From NCBI GenBank assembly GCA_934129785.1, contig CAKOWW010000010.1, positions 1 through 58,721 of the forward strand: a stretch of 58,721 nucleotides of DNA, given 5' to 3'. The notes under the pieces are model-generated. The model saw only the letters and a program-made list of their open reading frames with translations. It searched no databases and was not told the DNA's origin. Shown in pieces: positions 25,876 to 34,325 of this stretch (position 1 is the stretch's first letter; each line of letters begins with the position of its first letter). Source of the stretch: an uncultured Clostridia bacterium. GTDB lineage: Bacteria; Bacillota; Clostridia; TANB77; CAG-508. A program made the position numbers and the translations under genes.

Positions 25876-26665
25876 TTATAATTTAATAAGTTTACTATTA
25901 GTATCTCTTTTGGCAACTGCCAAAGTTAAAGAATTTTCATCATAATTATTAGAAATCAATTCATCTAGTACTGTTTGATATGCAAGTTCTGGAAAATTGC
26001 TTTGTTTGCTCAAATGTCCTAACATGGCACTTTTTAATCCAGATTGCAAAAGATAAGAAATTGTTTTTCCTGCCATTTCATTTGGTAAGTGACCTGTTGG
26101 ACCCGCAATGCGAGATTTTAATGAAAATGGATAAGGTGAACATCTTAATACTTCTGGATCATAGTTTGATTCTAATAAAACAAATAGACTTTCTTCTAAA
26201 TTTTTTAGAATAGCATTTGTCATATGACCAATATCTGTTGCAATACTTATTTTTTTATCATCTTTGCAAATATTGAATCCGCAAGGGTTTACAGCATCAT
26301 GAGGAATAGAAAATGGATTTATTGTTAAATCGCCAATTTCAAATTTTTCACTCACTTTAAATGTTTTTATATTATTAGAGGATATTTTGTCTCTTTGTTT
26401 CGGCATAGCATCTAAAGTTTGTTGATTTACAAATACAGGTAAATCAAATTTTTTAGATAGTGTTCCGAAGGCCTTGAACATGGTCTGTATGTTCATGAGT
26501 TACTAGGATACCATCTATAGAATTTGGGTCTACATCGATATTGGATAAAGCTGTTTCAATTTTTTTACAACTTACACCAGCATCAATTAATAATTTGGTA
26601 TTTTGTGTTTCAACAAAAAGACTATTTCCACTACTTCCGCTATATAAACTACAAAAATTTAGCAT
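25876..26665 (-). CDS. walJ: WalJ/YycJ MBL-fold hydrolase, needs +1 shift at CGG
   Basis: A metallo-beta-lactamase-fold protein of the YycJ/WalJ family, linked to cell-wall and chromosome coordination. The first frame gives Ser-Gly-Ser-Ser-Gly-Asn-Ser and the metal site His-Glu-His-Thr-Asp-His, then hits a stop four codons after an in-frame CGG (26467-26465). Skipping the C turns Gly-Leu-Arg-Asn-Thr into Gly-Leu-Gly-Thr-Leu-Ser-Lys-Lys, the family sequence, and continues to the end with 262 residues in total, the usual length. All other motifs are intact, including the His and Asp metal ligands and Gly-His-Leu-Pro-Asn-Glu. Ribosome site AAAGGAAG. Either a recoded gene or a one-base insertion. 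Confidence 0.85.
26465..26467 (-). other. In-frame CGG, putative +1 recoding site (walJ)
   Basis: Minus-strand context CTT-CGG-AAC. Dropping the C gives CTT-GGA-ACA and restores the family sequence. Confidence 0.7.
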
Positions 26666-26686
26666 ATTATTTTTCTTCCTTTGGTT

Positions 26687-27946
26687 TTACTCTTTTATTC
26701 TTTCGATTTTTGCACCGATTTTTCTAAATTTTTCTTCTATATTTTCATAACCTCTATCAATATGTTGAAGATTATAGATTTCAGTAACTCCTTCAGCTGC
26801 AGTACCAGCAACTACTAATGCAGCTCCAGCTCTTAAGTCTGTTGAGTAAACAGGTGCTCCATGTAATTTTTTTACACCTTCAAAAAACGCATTTTTACCT
26901 TGAGCTGTTATTTTAGCTCCCATTTTGTTTAATTCATCAGTATATTGGAATCTTGAATCCCAAATACTTTCATTTATTGTGCTTGTACCATTAGCTAAGG
27001 ATAAAACAACACCCATTTGTGGCTGTAAATCTGTAGGAAATCCCGGATATGGTAATGTTTTAATATTAGCTTTGCTAGGTCTTTTATTACACCAAACTCT
27101 AATACTGTCTCCATTATCTTCAACATTTCCACCTACTTCTATAATTTTAGCTGTAATAGATTCTAAGTGTTTTGTTATACAATTTTTTAACAATAAATCT
27201 CCTCTTGTTGCAACAGCAGCAAGCATGAAAGTTCCGGCTTCTATTTGGTCTGGAACTACTGAATAAGTAGCACCACCATGTAGTTTTTCTACACCATTTA
27301 TTTTTATTACATCTGTTCCTGCACCTCTTATGTCTGCACCCATTGTGTTTAAAAAGTTAGCAACATCAACAATATGTGGTTCTTTTGCGGCATTATCTAT
27401 TATAGTTGTACCTTTTGCTAAAACACCAGCAAGCATAACATTTATAGTTGCACCAACTGAAACGATATCCATATATACTGATGAGCCTTTTAATTTTTTA
27501 GCTTTAGCATAAATTGTACCTTTTTCTAAAGAAACAGTTGCACCTAAACGCTCAAAACCTTTTATATGTTGGTCAATAGGTCTTGCACCTAATTTACAAC
27601 CACCAGGCATTCCAACCTCAATTTCACCTTTTCTTCCAAGCATTGCACCGATTATATAATAAGATGCTCTAAATTTGCTTGTTAAATCTAGAGGAGCTTT
27701 TGTTGTTACTATATTTGTTGTATCAATTGTAATGCTGTGTTGTGAATTCCAAGTTATTTTTGCTCCTAGTTCTTCTAATATTTTACAAGATATTTGTATA
27801 TCACTTATATTTGGTAAATTTTCTATTGTGCAAACTCCATCAATTAAAAGTGTTGCTGGTAAAAGGGCAACAGCTGCATTTTTTGCACCACTTATTACTA
27901 CTTCTCCTTTTAATTGTGTAGGTCCAGTTACTACTAATTTTTCCAA
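26687..27946 (-). CDS. murA: UDP-GlcNAc 1-carboxyvinyltransferase MurA
   Basis: A 419-residue enzyme catalysing the first committed step of peptidoglycan synthesis, transfer of enolpyruvate from PEP to UDP-GlcNAc. It has the catalytic Lys in Gly-Ala-Lys-Asn-Ala-Ala (near residue 22). The fosfomycin-target Cys is in Pro-Gly-Gly-Cys-Lys-Leu-Gly-Ala-Arg-Pro (near 115). Length is standard. Firmicutes often carry two MurA paralogues, and which one this is cannot be said. It starts a run with walJ and rlmH. A small hairpin and a possible promoter lie in the 105 bp upstream. Confidence 0.95.
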   Translation of the reverse strand: MEKLVVTGPTQLKGEVVISGAKNAAVALLPATLLIDGVCTIENLPNISDIQISCKILEELGAKITWNSQHSITIDTTNIVTTKAPLDLTSKFRASYYIIGAMLGRKGEIEVGMPGGCKLGARPIDQHIKGFERLGATVSLEKGTIYAKAKKLKGSSVYMDIVSVGATINVMLAGVLAKGTTIIDNAAKEPHIVDVANFLNTMGADIRGAGTDVIKINGVEKLHGGATYSVVPDQIEAGTFMLAAVATRGDLLLKNCITKHLESITAKIIEVGGNVEDNGDSIRVWCNKRPSKANIKTLPYPGFPTDLQPQMGVVLSLANGTSTINESIWDSRFQYTDELNKMGAKITAQGKNAFFEGVKKLHGAPVYSTDLRAGAALVVAGTAAEGVTEIYNLQHIDRGYENIEEKFRKIGAKIERIKE

Positions 27947-27977
27947 TTATATTACCCCCAATTAATGTTTTATTTCA

Positions 27978-28011
27978 AATAAAAATAGAGCGTATATTAA
28001 ATAACACTCTA
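27978..28011 (-). terminator. Hairpin between spoIIR and murA (terminator or murA leader)
   Basis: A 7-bp stem (28011-28005 with 27992-27986, one G-U pair) followed on the minus strand by TTTTTATTT. It can end spoIIR transcripts or, if the promoter at 28050-28022 is used, sit at the 5' end of the murA mRNA. Confidence 0.5.
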
Positions 28012-28021
28012 CTAGTTTATA

Positions 28022-28050
28022 AATATAACACAAACATACAATAATTGCAA
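28022..28050 (-). promoter_or_regulatory. Possible murA promoter
   Basis: On the minus strand TTGCAA (28050-28045), 17-bp spacer, TATATT (28027-28022), just after the spoIIR stop. Confidence 0.45.
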
Positions 28051-28051
28051 G

Positions 28052-28717
28052 CTATTTTTTGGCGGTAATTAAACCATTATTACCTAGAAATTCTAGCAAC
28101 TTAAATTTGAATTGTATTTGTGAATTAGATTGATTTGAAATTAGAGCAAATTCCTCTTCAGATAAGCTGTTTTCAAGATTTTCCTTTGAATCCTCTGGAA
28201 CTACGCCAGATGTTATATCTACAAAACATAATGGCGGAAACATTACACACCACCAATTGCGACCTTTTGCTTCTCCAATTTCAATTTTCAGTGCATCATA
28301 AAAACCTGCTGGAAGAGAAATGTCACCATATTGTTTTGTAGGAAACTCAAAATTACCTATATCTATATTTACATCATAAGTATAACCATTTTGTTTTATA
28401 GTATCTAAAGCAATTTGCTTAAATGTGTCTTTGTTTTTTTCAACTAAATCAATTGCTTCTTGCTTTGTAGAACAATTTTTACAAATATTATTCATATATG
28501 AAAGCAAACTATCACGAACTTTATATTTTAAATTTTGGTCTTCGTCGCTATTGCTGTTTGCTATTACATGTAATCTAAAAACACTATTTGCAATATCAGG
28601 TAAAACAGATTGTGCATATGAAAAAGCACAAATGGTGATATATAAAAAGAGCAAAAAGCTTAAAATAATTATCATTTTTATTTTGGAATTTTTAAATAAA
28701 TTTAATATTTTTTTCAT
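28052..28717 (-). CDS. spoIIR: Stage II sporulation protein R
   Basis: A 221-residue secreted signalling protein made in the forespore that triggers processing of pro-sigma-E by SpoIIGA in the mother cell. It has an N-terminal signal/membrane segment (about 12-35) and the family core Phe-Arg-Leu-His-Val-Ile-Ala-Asn-Ser-Asn-Ser. It ends with the Gly-Arg-Asn-Trp-Trp-Cys-Val-Met-Phe-Pro-Pro-Leu-Cys motif. Ribosome site GGAGGT. In B. subtilis spoIIR is a sigma-F gene; I could not define that promoter here by eye. Confidence 0.93.
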   Translation of the reverse strand: MKKILNLFKNSKIKMIIILSFLLFLYITICAFSYAQSVLPDIANSVFRLHVIANSNSDEDQNLKYKVRDSLLSYMNNICKNCSTKQEAIDLVEKNKDTFKQIALDTIKQNGYTYDVNIDIGNFEFPTKQYGDISLPAGFYDALKIEIGEAKGRNWWCVMFPPLCFVDITSGVVPEDSKENLENSLSEEEFALISNQSNSQIQFKFKLLEFLGNNGLITAKK

Positions 28718-28909
28718 ATGTTACCTCCAAAAAACTTTTTTACTAAAATATTCTTGTAATTTAATTATTTCCAATTAGGAAAAAAATATACAATTAAAAT
28801 TAGAAGAGGGTATATATTATTAAAAAAATATAAATTAAAAATTGATAAAAACACTTAAAATTCAACAAAAAATACGAAAAATATGTCGATAAGTTTTTTT
28901 GAAATATAA

Positions 28910-28938
28910 TTGACATATTTGAAATCAAATGGTAAAAT
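28910..28938 (+). promoter_or_regulatory. Promoter of the 29007 gene
   Basis: TTGACA at 28910-28915, 17-bp spacer, TAAAAT at 28933-28938. Confidence 0.7.
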
Positions 28939-29006
28939 TTACCAGTAAGCAAAAATAAGAATCACAGATTTCCGTATGGTTAAAAAATAAAAAGGGGAGA
29001 ATGCCA

Positions 29007-29465
29007 ATGAAAAAAATATGTGCATTTTATGCAAGTGACTATCATTTTGAGATGATAAGTCTGCCATATATAGAAGAGAGTTTAGAAAAAAGAAAGGAAA
29101 TAATTATATTAACAGAAAATGATTTGCAAAGCACAATAAAAACTTTGATTTCAAATATTAATATAGAAGAAAAAAAGAAACAAAGTTTAGAACAAATAAA
29201 TTGGAAAAATGAGGATTTAAAAAAATTTAAAAAGATAAAAAGAGATACAGACGAAAATAAAGATGTAGTTATATTTATAAAAGGAAAGGAAAATTATATA
29301 AGAAATATAAATAAAAATATAGAAAAATGGACAAGTAAAAATAATAAGGTAAAAATAGTTGACTGTTATGATATGAATGAAGTAGCAGAAAAGGTAGATA
29401 CACTTATGGCAAAATACAAAATTGTACTAGGGACAGCCGGAGAAAAAACAATAGAAAATATTTAA
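29007..29465 (+). CDS. Hypothetical cytoplasmic protein
   Basis: A 152-residue protein not recognised. It is soluble and charged, with an N-terminal alpha/beta look (Lys-Ile-Cys-Ala-Phe-Tyr-Ala-Ser-Asp-Tyr-His), a basic helical middle and a second beta-helix unit (Lys-Val-Lys-Ile-Val-Asp-Cys-Tyr-Asp) near residue 115. This could be a Rossmann-like fold without a clear nucleotide motif. The start at 29007 fits the GGGGAG spacing better than the ATG at 29001. It has its own consensus promoter and sits ahead of the sugar-nucleotide genes. Confidence 0.55.
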   Translation: MKKICAFYASDYHFEMISLPYIEESLEKRKEIIILTENDLQSTIKTLISNINIEEKKKQSLEQINWKNEDLKKFKKIKRDTDENKDVVIFIKGKENYIRNINKNIEKWTSKNNKVKIVDCYDMNEVAEKVDTLMAKYKIVLGTAGEKTIENI

Positions 29466-29551
29466 ATTAATAATATATAAAAAAGGTTGCTATTTTTATA
29501 AAAATGATATATAAATAAGGTATCAATTATAATAGTAAAGGAGTTTTTTAT

Positions 29552-30799
29552 ATGGACAGTAAATTAGATGAAATAAAAGCTGTGTTAAAAAAATACGGGC
29601 AAGAACATCTATTAAATCATTATGAAACACTAGATGAAACACACAAGAAAAAATTATTAGAAGAGATTGAAAATATAGATTTTGAATTAGCAAAAAATTT
29701 ATATGAATCAACAAAAAAGGAAATTAAAAATAGTAAAGATGAAATAACACCAATTGATTATTTAGACAAGTACAAGCTAAATGATGAATATAAATATTAC
29801 GAAAACATAGGAAAAAAAGCAATAAAAGATGGTGAACTAGCTGCCGTGACAATGGCTGGTGGTCAAGGAACAAGATTGGGACATGATGGACCAAAAGGAA
29901 CATATGACATAGGATTAGATTCACACAAATCATTATTTGAACTATTAAGTGATGGTTTAAAAGAACAAGGTAAAAAATATGGAGTAACAATTCCATGGTT
30001 TATAATGACAAGTAGAGAAAACAATAAAGCAACAGTAGAATTTTTCGAAAAAAATAAATGTTTCGGATATCAGAAAGATAAAAACTTATTTTTCTTTATT
30101 CAAGGTGAATTACCAATGATGGATACAGAAGGAAAAATTCTAATTGGAGAAGATGGACTAGTTAAACTTGCAGCAGATGGACATGGTGGAATATATGAAT
30201 CACTTGTAAAAAGTGGAATGACTAAAAAAATGAGAGAACTAGGAGTAAAATGGGTATTTATAGGTGGAGTTGACAACTGCCTAGTAAAAATGGTTGATCC
30301 TGTACTTATGGGAATTGCAATTGATAAAGGAGTAACAGTAGCTTGTAAATCAGTTGTAAAGGCAAATCCACAAGAAAGAGTAGGAGTATTTTGTAAAAGA
30401 AATGGAAGACCAAATGTTATAGAATACACTGAAATAACAGATGAAATGGCAGAAGCAACAGATAAAAATGGTGAATTATTATATGGAGAATCACATATAT
30501 TATGCAATTTATTTAGTGTTGATGCTGTAGAAAGAATGGGAGCAGAACCATTACCATATCATGTTGCATTTAAAAAAGCAAAATACATAGATAAAGATGG
30601 TAATTTAGTAGTACCAGATTCACCAAATGCATATAAATTTGAAGCATTTTTATTTGATGCTTTTGGTGAAGTTGATGAAATGGCAGTACTTCGTGTAAAA
30701 AGAGAAGAAGAATTTGCACCAGTAAAAAATGCAGATTCAGCAGGAGTGGATTGCCCAAAAACAGCTAGAGAACTATACAAAAAATTCTATAATATATAA
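29552..30799 (+). CDS. UDP-sugar pyrophosphorylase (UDPGP family)
   Basis: A 415-residue nucleotidyltransferase of the eukaryote-like UDPGP family, making UDP-GlcNAc or UDP-glucose/galactose from the sugar-1-phosphate and UTP. The signature Met-Ala-Gly-Gly-Gln-Gly-Thr-Arg-Leu-Gly then Gly-Pro-Lys-Gly (near residue 98) binds UTP. Gly-Glu-Leu-Pro and Gly-His-Gly-Gly-Ile-Tyr form the sugar-binding region. The exact sugar cannot be read from motifs. It is next to a phosphohexomutase, so the pair would convert a hexose-6-phosphate to the UDP-sugar, possibly feeding the UgtP-like glycosyltransferase. Ribosome site AAAGGAG. Confidence 0.85.
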   Translation: MDSKLDEIKAVLKKYGQEHLLNHYETLDETHKKKLLEEIENIDFELAKNLYESTKKEIKNSKDEITPIDYLDKYKLNDEYKYYENIGKKAIKDGELAAVTMAGGQGTRLGHDGPKGTYDIGLDSHKSLFELLSDGLKEQGKKYGVTIPWFIMTSRENNKATVEFFEKNKCFGYQKDKNLFFFIQGELPMMDTEGKILIGEDGLVKLAADGHGGIYESLVKSGMTKKMRELGVKWVFIGGVDNCLVKMVDPVLMGIAIDKGVTVACKSVVKANPQERVGVFCKRNGRPNVIEYTEITDEMAEATDKNGELLYGESHILCNLFSVDAVERMGAEPLPYHVAFKKAKYIDKDGNLVVPDSPNAYKFEAFLFDAFGEVDEMAVLRVKREEEFAPVKNADSAGVDCPKTARELYKKFYNI

Positions 30800-30846
30800 C
30801 ATTAAAATTTAGATATAGAAAATATGTATTTAAGGAGAAATGAAAT

Positions 30847-32571
30847 ATGAACTATTTAGAAGAATATAAAAAATGGTGTGAGAGTCCAGAATTTGATGAA
30901 GAAACAAAAAAAGAATTATTAGCAATAAAGGATGACGAAAAAGAAATAGAAGACAGATTTTACAAAGAATTAGAATTTGGAACAGCTGGACTTCGTGGAG
31001 TAATTGGAGCTGGAACAAACAGAATGAACAAATACACTGTAGGAAAAGCTACACAAGGACTTGCAAATTATATATTAGAGCAAGGAACACAAGATAAAGG
31101 TGTGGCAATAAGTTATGACTCTAGAAAAATGTCAAAAGAATTTAGTACACAAACAGCATTAATATTAAATGCAAATGGAATAAAAACATATTTATTTGAA
31201 AACCTAAGACCAGTTCCAGAATTATCATTTGCAGTAAGAAATTTAGGCTGTACTGCAGGTGTTATGATTACAGCAAGTCATAACCCACCAAAATATAACG
31301 GATATAAAGTATATTGGGATGATGGTTCACAAATAGTTAGTCCAAGAGATAAAGATATAATAGCAAAAGTAAGAGCAGTAGAAAATTACACTGAAATAAA
31401 AGAAACAACAAGAGAAGAAGCAGAAAAAAAAGGACTATTTAATATAGTAGATACATCAATGGATGATAAATATTTATCAGTATTAAAAAGTAAAATACTA
31501 AATCCAGAAATAGTAAAAGAACAAGGAAAAGATATAAAAGTTGTTTATACACCATTACATGGAACTGGAAACACAGTTGCAGAGAGACTTTTAAATGAAA
31601 TAGGATTAAAAAATGTATATGTTGTACCAGAACAAAAAGATCCTGATGGAAACTTCCCAACAGTAAGTTATCCAAACCCAGAAGATAAAAAAGCATTTAA
31701 ATTAGCTCTAGAATTAGGAGAAAAAGTAGATGCAGATGTTGTTTTAGCAACAGACCCAGATGCAGATAGATTAGGAATATTTGCAAAAGATGCTAAAACT
31801 GGTAAATATATGGAATACACAGGAAATATGTCAGCATTATTAATTGCAGAATATAGAATAGAACAAATGAAAGAAAAAGGAATATTACCAGCAGATGGAA
31901 TGTTTATAACAACAGTAGTTTCATCAGAATTAGCAAAAGCAATTGCAAAAAATTACAACTTAGAATGTATAGAAGTTCTAACAGGATTTAAAAACATTGG
32001 TGCTGTAATGAAAAAAGCAGAAGAAAATAAAGATAAAACATATGTATTTGGATTTGAAGAAAGTTATGGTTGCCTAATTGGTGATTATGCAAGAGACAAA
32101 GATGGAATAGCAGCAGTTATGGCGCTTTGTGAAGCAGCTTGTTATTACAGAGTACATGGAAAAACACTATGGGATGCAATGGAAGATATCTATAAAAAAT
32201 ATGGATATTATAAAGAAACACAAGTATCTATAGTTATGGAAGGTGCAGAAGGTGCAGAAAAAATAAAAGAAATGATGACAAATATGAGAAATACACCTGT
32301 AGAAAAAATTGGAAATAGCAAAGTTCTTGTGTTTAAAGATATTGAAAAAGATATAGTAAAAGATATGCAAACAGGAGAAATTTCAAAAACTGGATTACCA
32401 AAATCTAATGTTTTATATTATGCGCTAGAAAATGACAGTTGGTGTTGTGTGCGTCCTTCTGGAACAGAACCTAAAATTAAATTATATATGGGTGTTAAAG
32501 GTACATCTGATGAAGATGCAGCTAATAAACTAGAAGAATTAAAAAATGCAATGACAGCTATTGTAAAATAG
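30847..32571 (+). CDS. Phosphoglucomutase / phosphomannomutase
   Basis: A 574-residue alpha-D-phosphohexomutase of the PgcA type, interconverting hexose 6- and 1-phosphates. Motifs in order are: catalytic Thr-Ala-Ser-His-Asn-Pro-Pro (Ser near residue 143), the metal loop Asp-Pro-Asp-Ala-Asp-Arg (near 304), the sugar loop Gly-Phe-Glu-Glu-Ser-Tyr-Gly (near 403) and the phosphate loop Arg-Pro-Ser-Gly-Thr-Glu-Pro-Lys (near 536). Full length. It follows the pyrophosphorylase by 47 bp and is followed by a strong terminator. Confidence 0.93.
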   Translation: MNYLEEYKKWCESPEFDEETKKELLAIKDDEKEIEDRFYKELEFGTAGLRGVIGAGTNRMNKYTVGKATQGLANYILEQGTQDKGVAISYDSRKMSKEFSTQTALILNANGIKTYLFENLRPVPELSFAVRNLGCTAGVMITASHNPPKYNGYKVYWDDGSQIVSPRDKDIIAKVRAVENYTEIKETTREEAEKKGLFNIVDTSMDDKYLSVLKSKILNPEIVKEQGKDIKVVYTPLHGTGNTVAERLLNEIGLKNVYVVPEQKDPDGNFPTVSYPNPEDKKAFKLALELGEKVDADVVLATDPDADRLGIFAKDAKTGKYMEYTGNMSALLIAEYRIEQMKEKGILPADGMFITTVVSSELAKAIAKNYNLECIEVLTGFKNIGAVMKKAEENKDKTYVFGFEESYGCLIGDYARDKDGIAAVMALCEAACYYRVHGKTLWDAMEDIYKKYGYYKETQVSIVMEGAEGAEKIKEMMTNMRNTPVEKIGNSKVLVFKDIEKDIVKDMQTGEISKTGLPKSNVLYYALENDSWCCVRPSGTEPKIKLYMGVKGTSDEDAANKLEELKNAMTAIVK

Positions 32572-32577
32572 AAACAA

Positions 32578-32609
32578 AAAAGGAAGTAGTAACATGACTG
32601 CTTCCTTTT
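32578..32609 (+). terminator. Terminator after phosphoglucomutase
   Basis: A 13-bp stem (32578-32590 with 32597-32609, one G-U pair) around AAAAGGAAG/CTTCCTTTT. Confidence 0.85.
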
Positions 32610-32681
32610 GCTAATAAAGGAAATAGTTAATTTCTGCTTAATTAAATGACGCGAATTTATAGAAGTTTAGGCATAAAAAAA

Positions 32682-32710
32682 TTGACAATAACTAAAGAAT
32701 GATGTAATAT
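32682..32710 (+). promoter_or_regulatory. Promoter of the tRNA gene
   Basis: TTGACA at 32682-32687, 17-bp spacer, TAATAT at 32705-32710. Confidence 0.7.
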
Positions 32711-32721
32711 AAGTTTGATAT

Positions 32722-32799
32722 GTCTCCGTAGCTCAGTTGGATAGAGCACAGACCTCCTAAGTCTGGTTAGCGGTGGTTCAATTCCACTCGGGGACACCA
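32722..32799 (+). tRNA. tRNA-Arg (anticodon CCU)
   Basis: A complete cloverleaf: acceptor stem 32722-32728 with 32789-32795, anticodon stem CAGAC/GTCTG around loop CTCCTAA, T-arm loop TTCAATT, and CCA encoded at 32797-32799. The anticodon CCU reads the Arg codon AGG. This is relevant to the CGG observation, because Arg supply for AGG is dedicated while no CGG-reading tRNA lies in the window. Confidence 0.95.
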
Positions 32800-32850
32800 A
32801 AATTCCATTAATAAAACCATTGAAAAAGTCAACTTTTTAGAGAAAGGAGA

Positions 32851-32878
32851 ATTTATATAATAAACAAATTATATAAAT
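32851..32878 (+). promoter_or_regulatory. Hairpin inserted between the tadA ribosome site and start
   Basis: A perfect 11-bp stem (32851-32861 with 32868-32878) with loop AAACAA lies between AAAGGAG (32843-32849) and the ATG at 32886. With the hairpin folded the spacing becomes about 8 nt, the optimum. Confidence 0.7.
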
Positions 32879-32885
32879 AAGCAAA

Positions 32886-33365
32886 ATGGAAAAAAACGAT
32901 AAATTTATGAAAGAAGCACTAAAAGAGGCACAAAAAGCTTATGAAAAACTAGAAGTACCCGTAGGGGCTGTAATTGTGAAAGATGGAAAAATAATTGCAA
33001 GGGCACATAATCAAAAAGAAACAAAAAAAGATACAACAAAACATGCAGAAATGTTAGCTATTCAAAAGGCAAGTAAGAAATTAGAAAGTTGGAGATTAAT
33101 AGATTGCGAAATGTATGTAACATTAGAACCATGTTCAATGTGTGCAGGAGCAATAATAAATTCTAGAATAAAAAAAATATACATAGGAACATTAGATAAA
33201 AAAACAGGAGCTGCCGGCTCAGTATTTAACTTATTTGAAGATTATGTATTTAATCATAAAGTGGAGATTGAAAAAGGAATTCTACAAAAAGATTGTGAAC
33301 AAATATTAAAAGACTTTTTTAGAGAATTAAGAAAAATAAAAAAAGAAAAAAAGGAAGAAAAATGA
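32886..33365 (+). CDS. tadA: tRNA adenosine(34) deaminase TadA
   Basis: A 159-residue zinc deaminase that converts A34 of tRNA-Arg(ACG) to inosine, allowing CGU, CGC and CGA to be read. Zinc ligands are in His-Ala-Glu (near residue 53) and Pro-Cys-Ser-Met-Cys (near 82). Full length. The only good ribosome site is 37 bases upstream, separated from the ATG by an 11-bp hairpin. An in-frame stop just before the ATG excludes a longer protein. It overlaps the next gene by 4 bp (ATGA). Confidence 0.95.
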   Translation: MEKNDKFMKEALKEAQKAYEKLEVPVGAVIVKDGKIIARAHNQKETKKDTTKHAEMLAIQKASKKLESWRLIDCEMYVTLEPCSMCAGAIINSRIKKIYIGTLDKKTGAAGSVFNLFEDYVFNHKVEIEKGILQKDCEQILKDFFRELRKIKKEKKEEK

Positions 33366-34117
33366 AAGATAAGATAAGAAGTTTTATGAATACAAAAGCT
33401 TTTCATATGTGTATGGTTATAATTATTATAACAATAATTTTATTTGTACTTGGAATAATTGTATTAAAATACAATGTAGAAGGCGAAAAAAATATGCCAT
33501 TTAATTTAAGCAAAATAACAGTCATAAGTTCATCTGAGGGTGTGGATAAAGAATCTGGAGAAAATAAATGGGCATTTGATATAAATCAAAACAATGATAT
33601 TTATTTATATATAGAAAAAAATAGTAATTTTAATAAACAAGAAGCAATAAAAACAGTATTAATAGATAACATAAATGTAACCAAAAATAGTCAAAAAGGA
33701 ACAATAAATTTTTATAGACCAAATACTCTAGAAAATGGTGGAACATTTAGTAATAGTGCTGAAAACAAGGTAGAAAAAATAGAGTATGAAGGAGATATGC
33801 AATCAAGCTTGAAGAACCTAAAAATAGCTAATCAAGGTGGATTAGTAGTATTTAGATGTGCAAATGAAAAATTGGCTGAATATATTTCAAATGATGAAGA
33901 AATAAAACATAGTGAATTATTAAAAAAATCAAATATTTCTGAAGATGAGTTGAAAGCTAATATCAAATTTGATGTAACTATAAGTACTCAAGCTGGAAAA
34001 GAATATAAAGCAAATGTTTCTTTAGATTTACCAATAGAAGGAATTTTGGAAAAAGGAACAACTTCGCAAGAAATTACTGATTTAAAAAATGTTATATTTA
34101 AAAGGACAAAAAATTAA
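33362..34117 (+). CDS. Membrane-anchored protein, unknown
   Basis: A 251-residue protein with one N-terminal membrane helix (about 14-38) and an extracytoplasmic beta-rich domain containing several Asn-rich strands and no Cys pair or catalytic motif that I can name. It starts inside the tadA stop (ATGA overlap), so it is translationally coupled to tadA. No name or function is assigned. Confidence 0.65.
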   Translation: MKDKIRSFMNTKAFHMCMVIIIITIILFVLGIIVLKYNVEGEKNMPFNLSKITVISSSEGVDKESGENKWAFDINQNNDIYLYIEKNSNFNKQEAIKTVLIDNINVTKNSQKGTINFYRPNTLENGGTFSNSAENKVEKIEYEGDMQSSLKNLKIANQGGLVVFRCANEKLAEYISNDEEIKHSELLKKSNISEDELKANIKFDVTISTQAGKEYKANVSLDLPIEGILEKGTTSQEITDLKNVIFKRTKN

Positions 34118-34125
34118 AATTTTGC

Positions 34126-34154
34126 TTGATAATTTTGCTTTATTATTATATAAT
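34126..34154 (+). promoter_or_regulatory. Promoter of the SRP RNA
   Basis: TTGATA at 34126-34131, 17-bp spacer, TATAAT at 34149-34154, predicting a 5' end near 34160. Confidence 0.75.
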
Positions 34155-34158
34155 ACAC

Positions 34159-34302
34159 ATGGTATTTGCTTAATCTTTGTATGGAGAGTATACCAATAAA
34201 GACCTATGAATCTTGTCAGGTCCGGAAGGAAGCAGCAATAAGTAGTTTATCTTTATGTGGGAATACTTTCCATAGAGAGATTAAATGCAATTACCATTTT
34301 TT
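34159..34302 (+). ncRNA. ffs: Signal recognition particle RNA, small type
   Basis: The invariant SRP helix-8 sequence GTCAGGTCCGGAAGGAAGCA lies at 34215-34234. The flanks fold into one long rod, 34159-34190 pairing with 34263-34296, ending in a T run that acts as terminator. The position directly ahead of dnaX is conserved in Firmicutes. Ends are estimated to within a few bases. At about 140 nt it is shorter than the roughly 270-nt Alu-containing RNA of Bacillus. Confidence 0.93.
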
Positions 34303-34325
34303 ATAGTATAAAGGATGTGAAAAAT

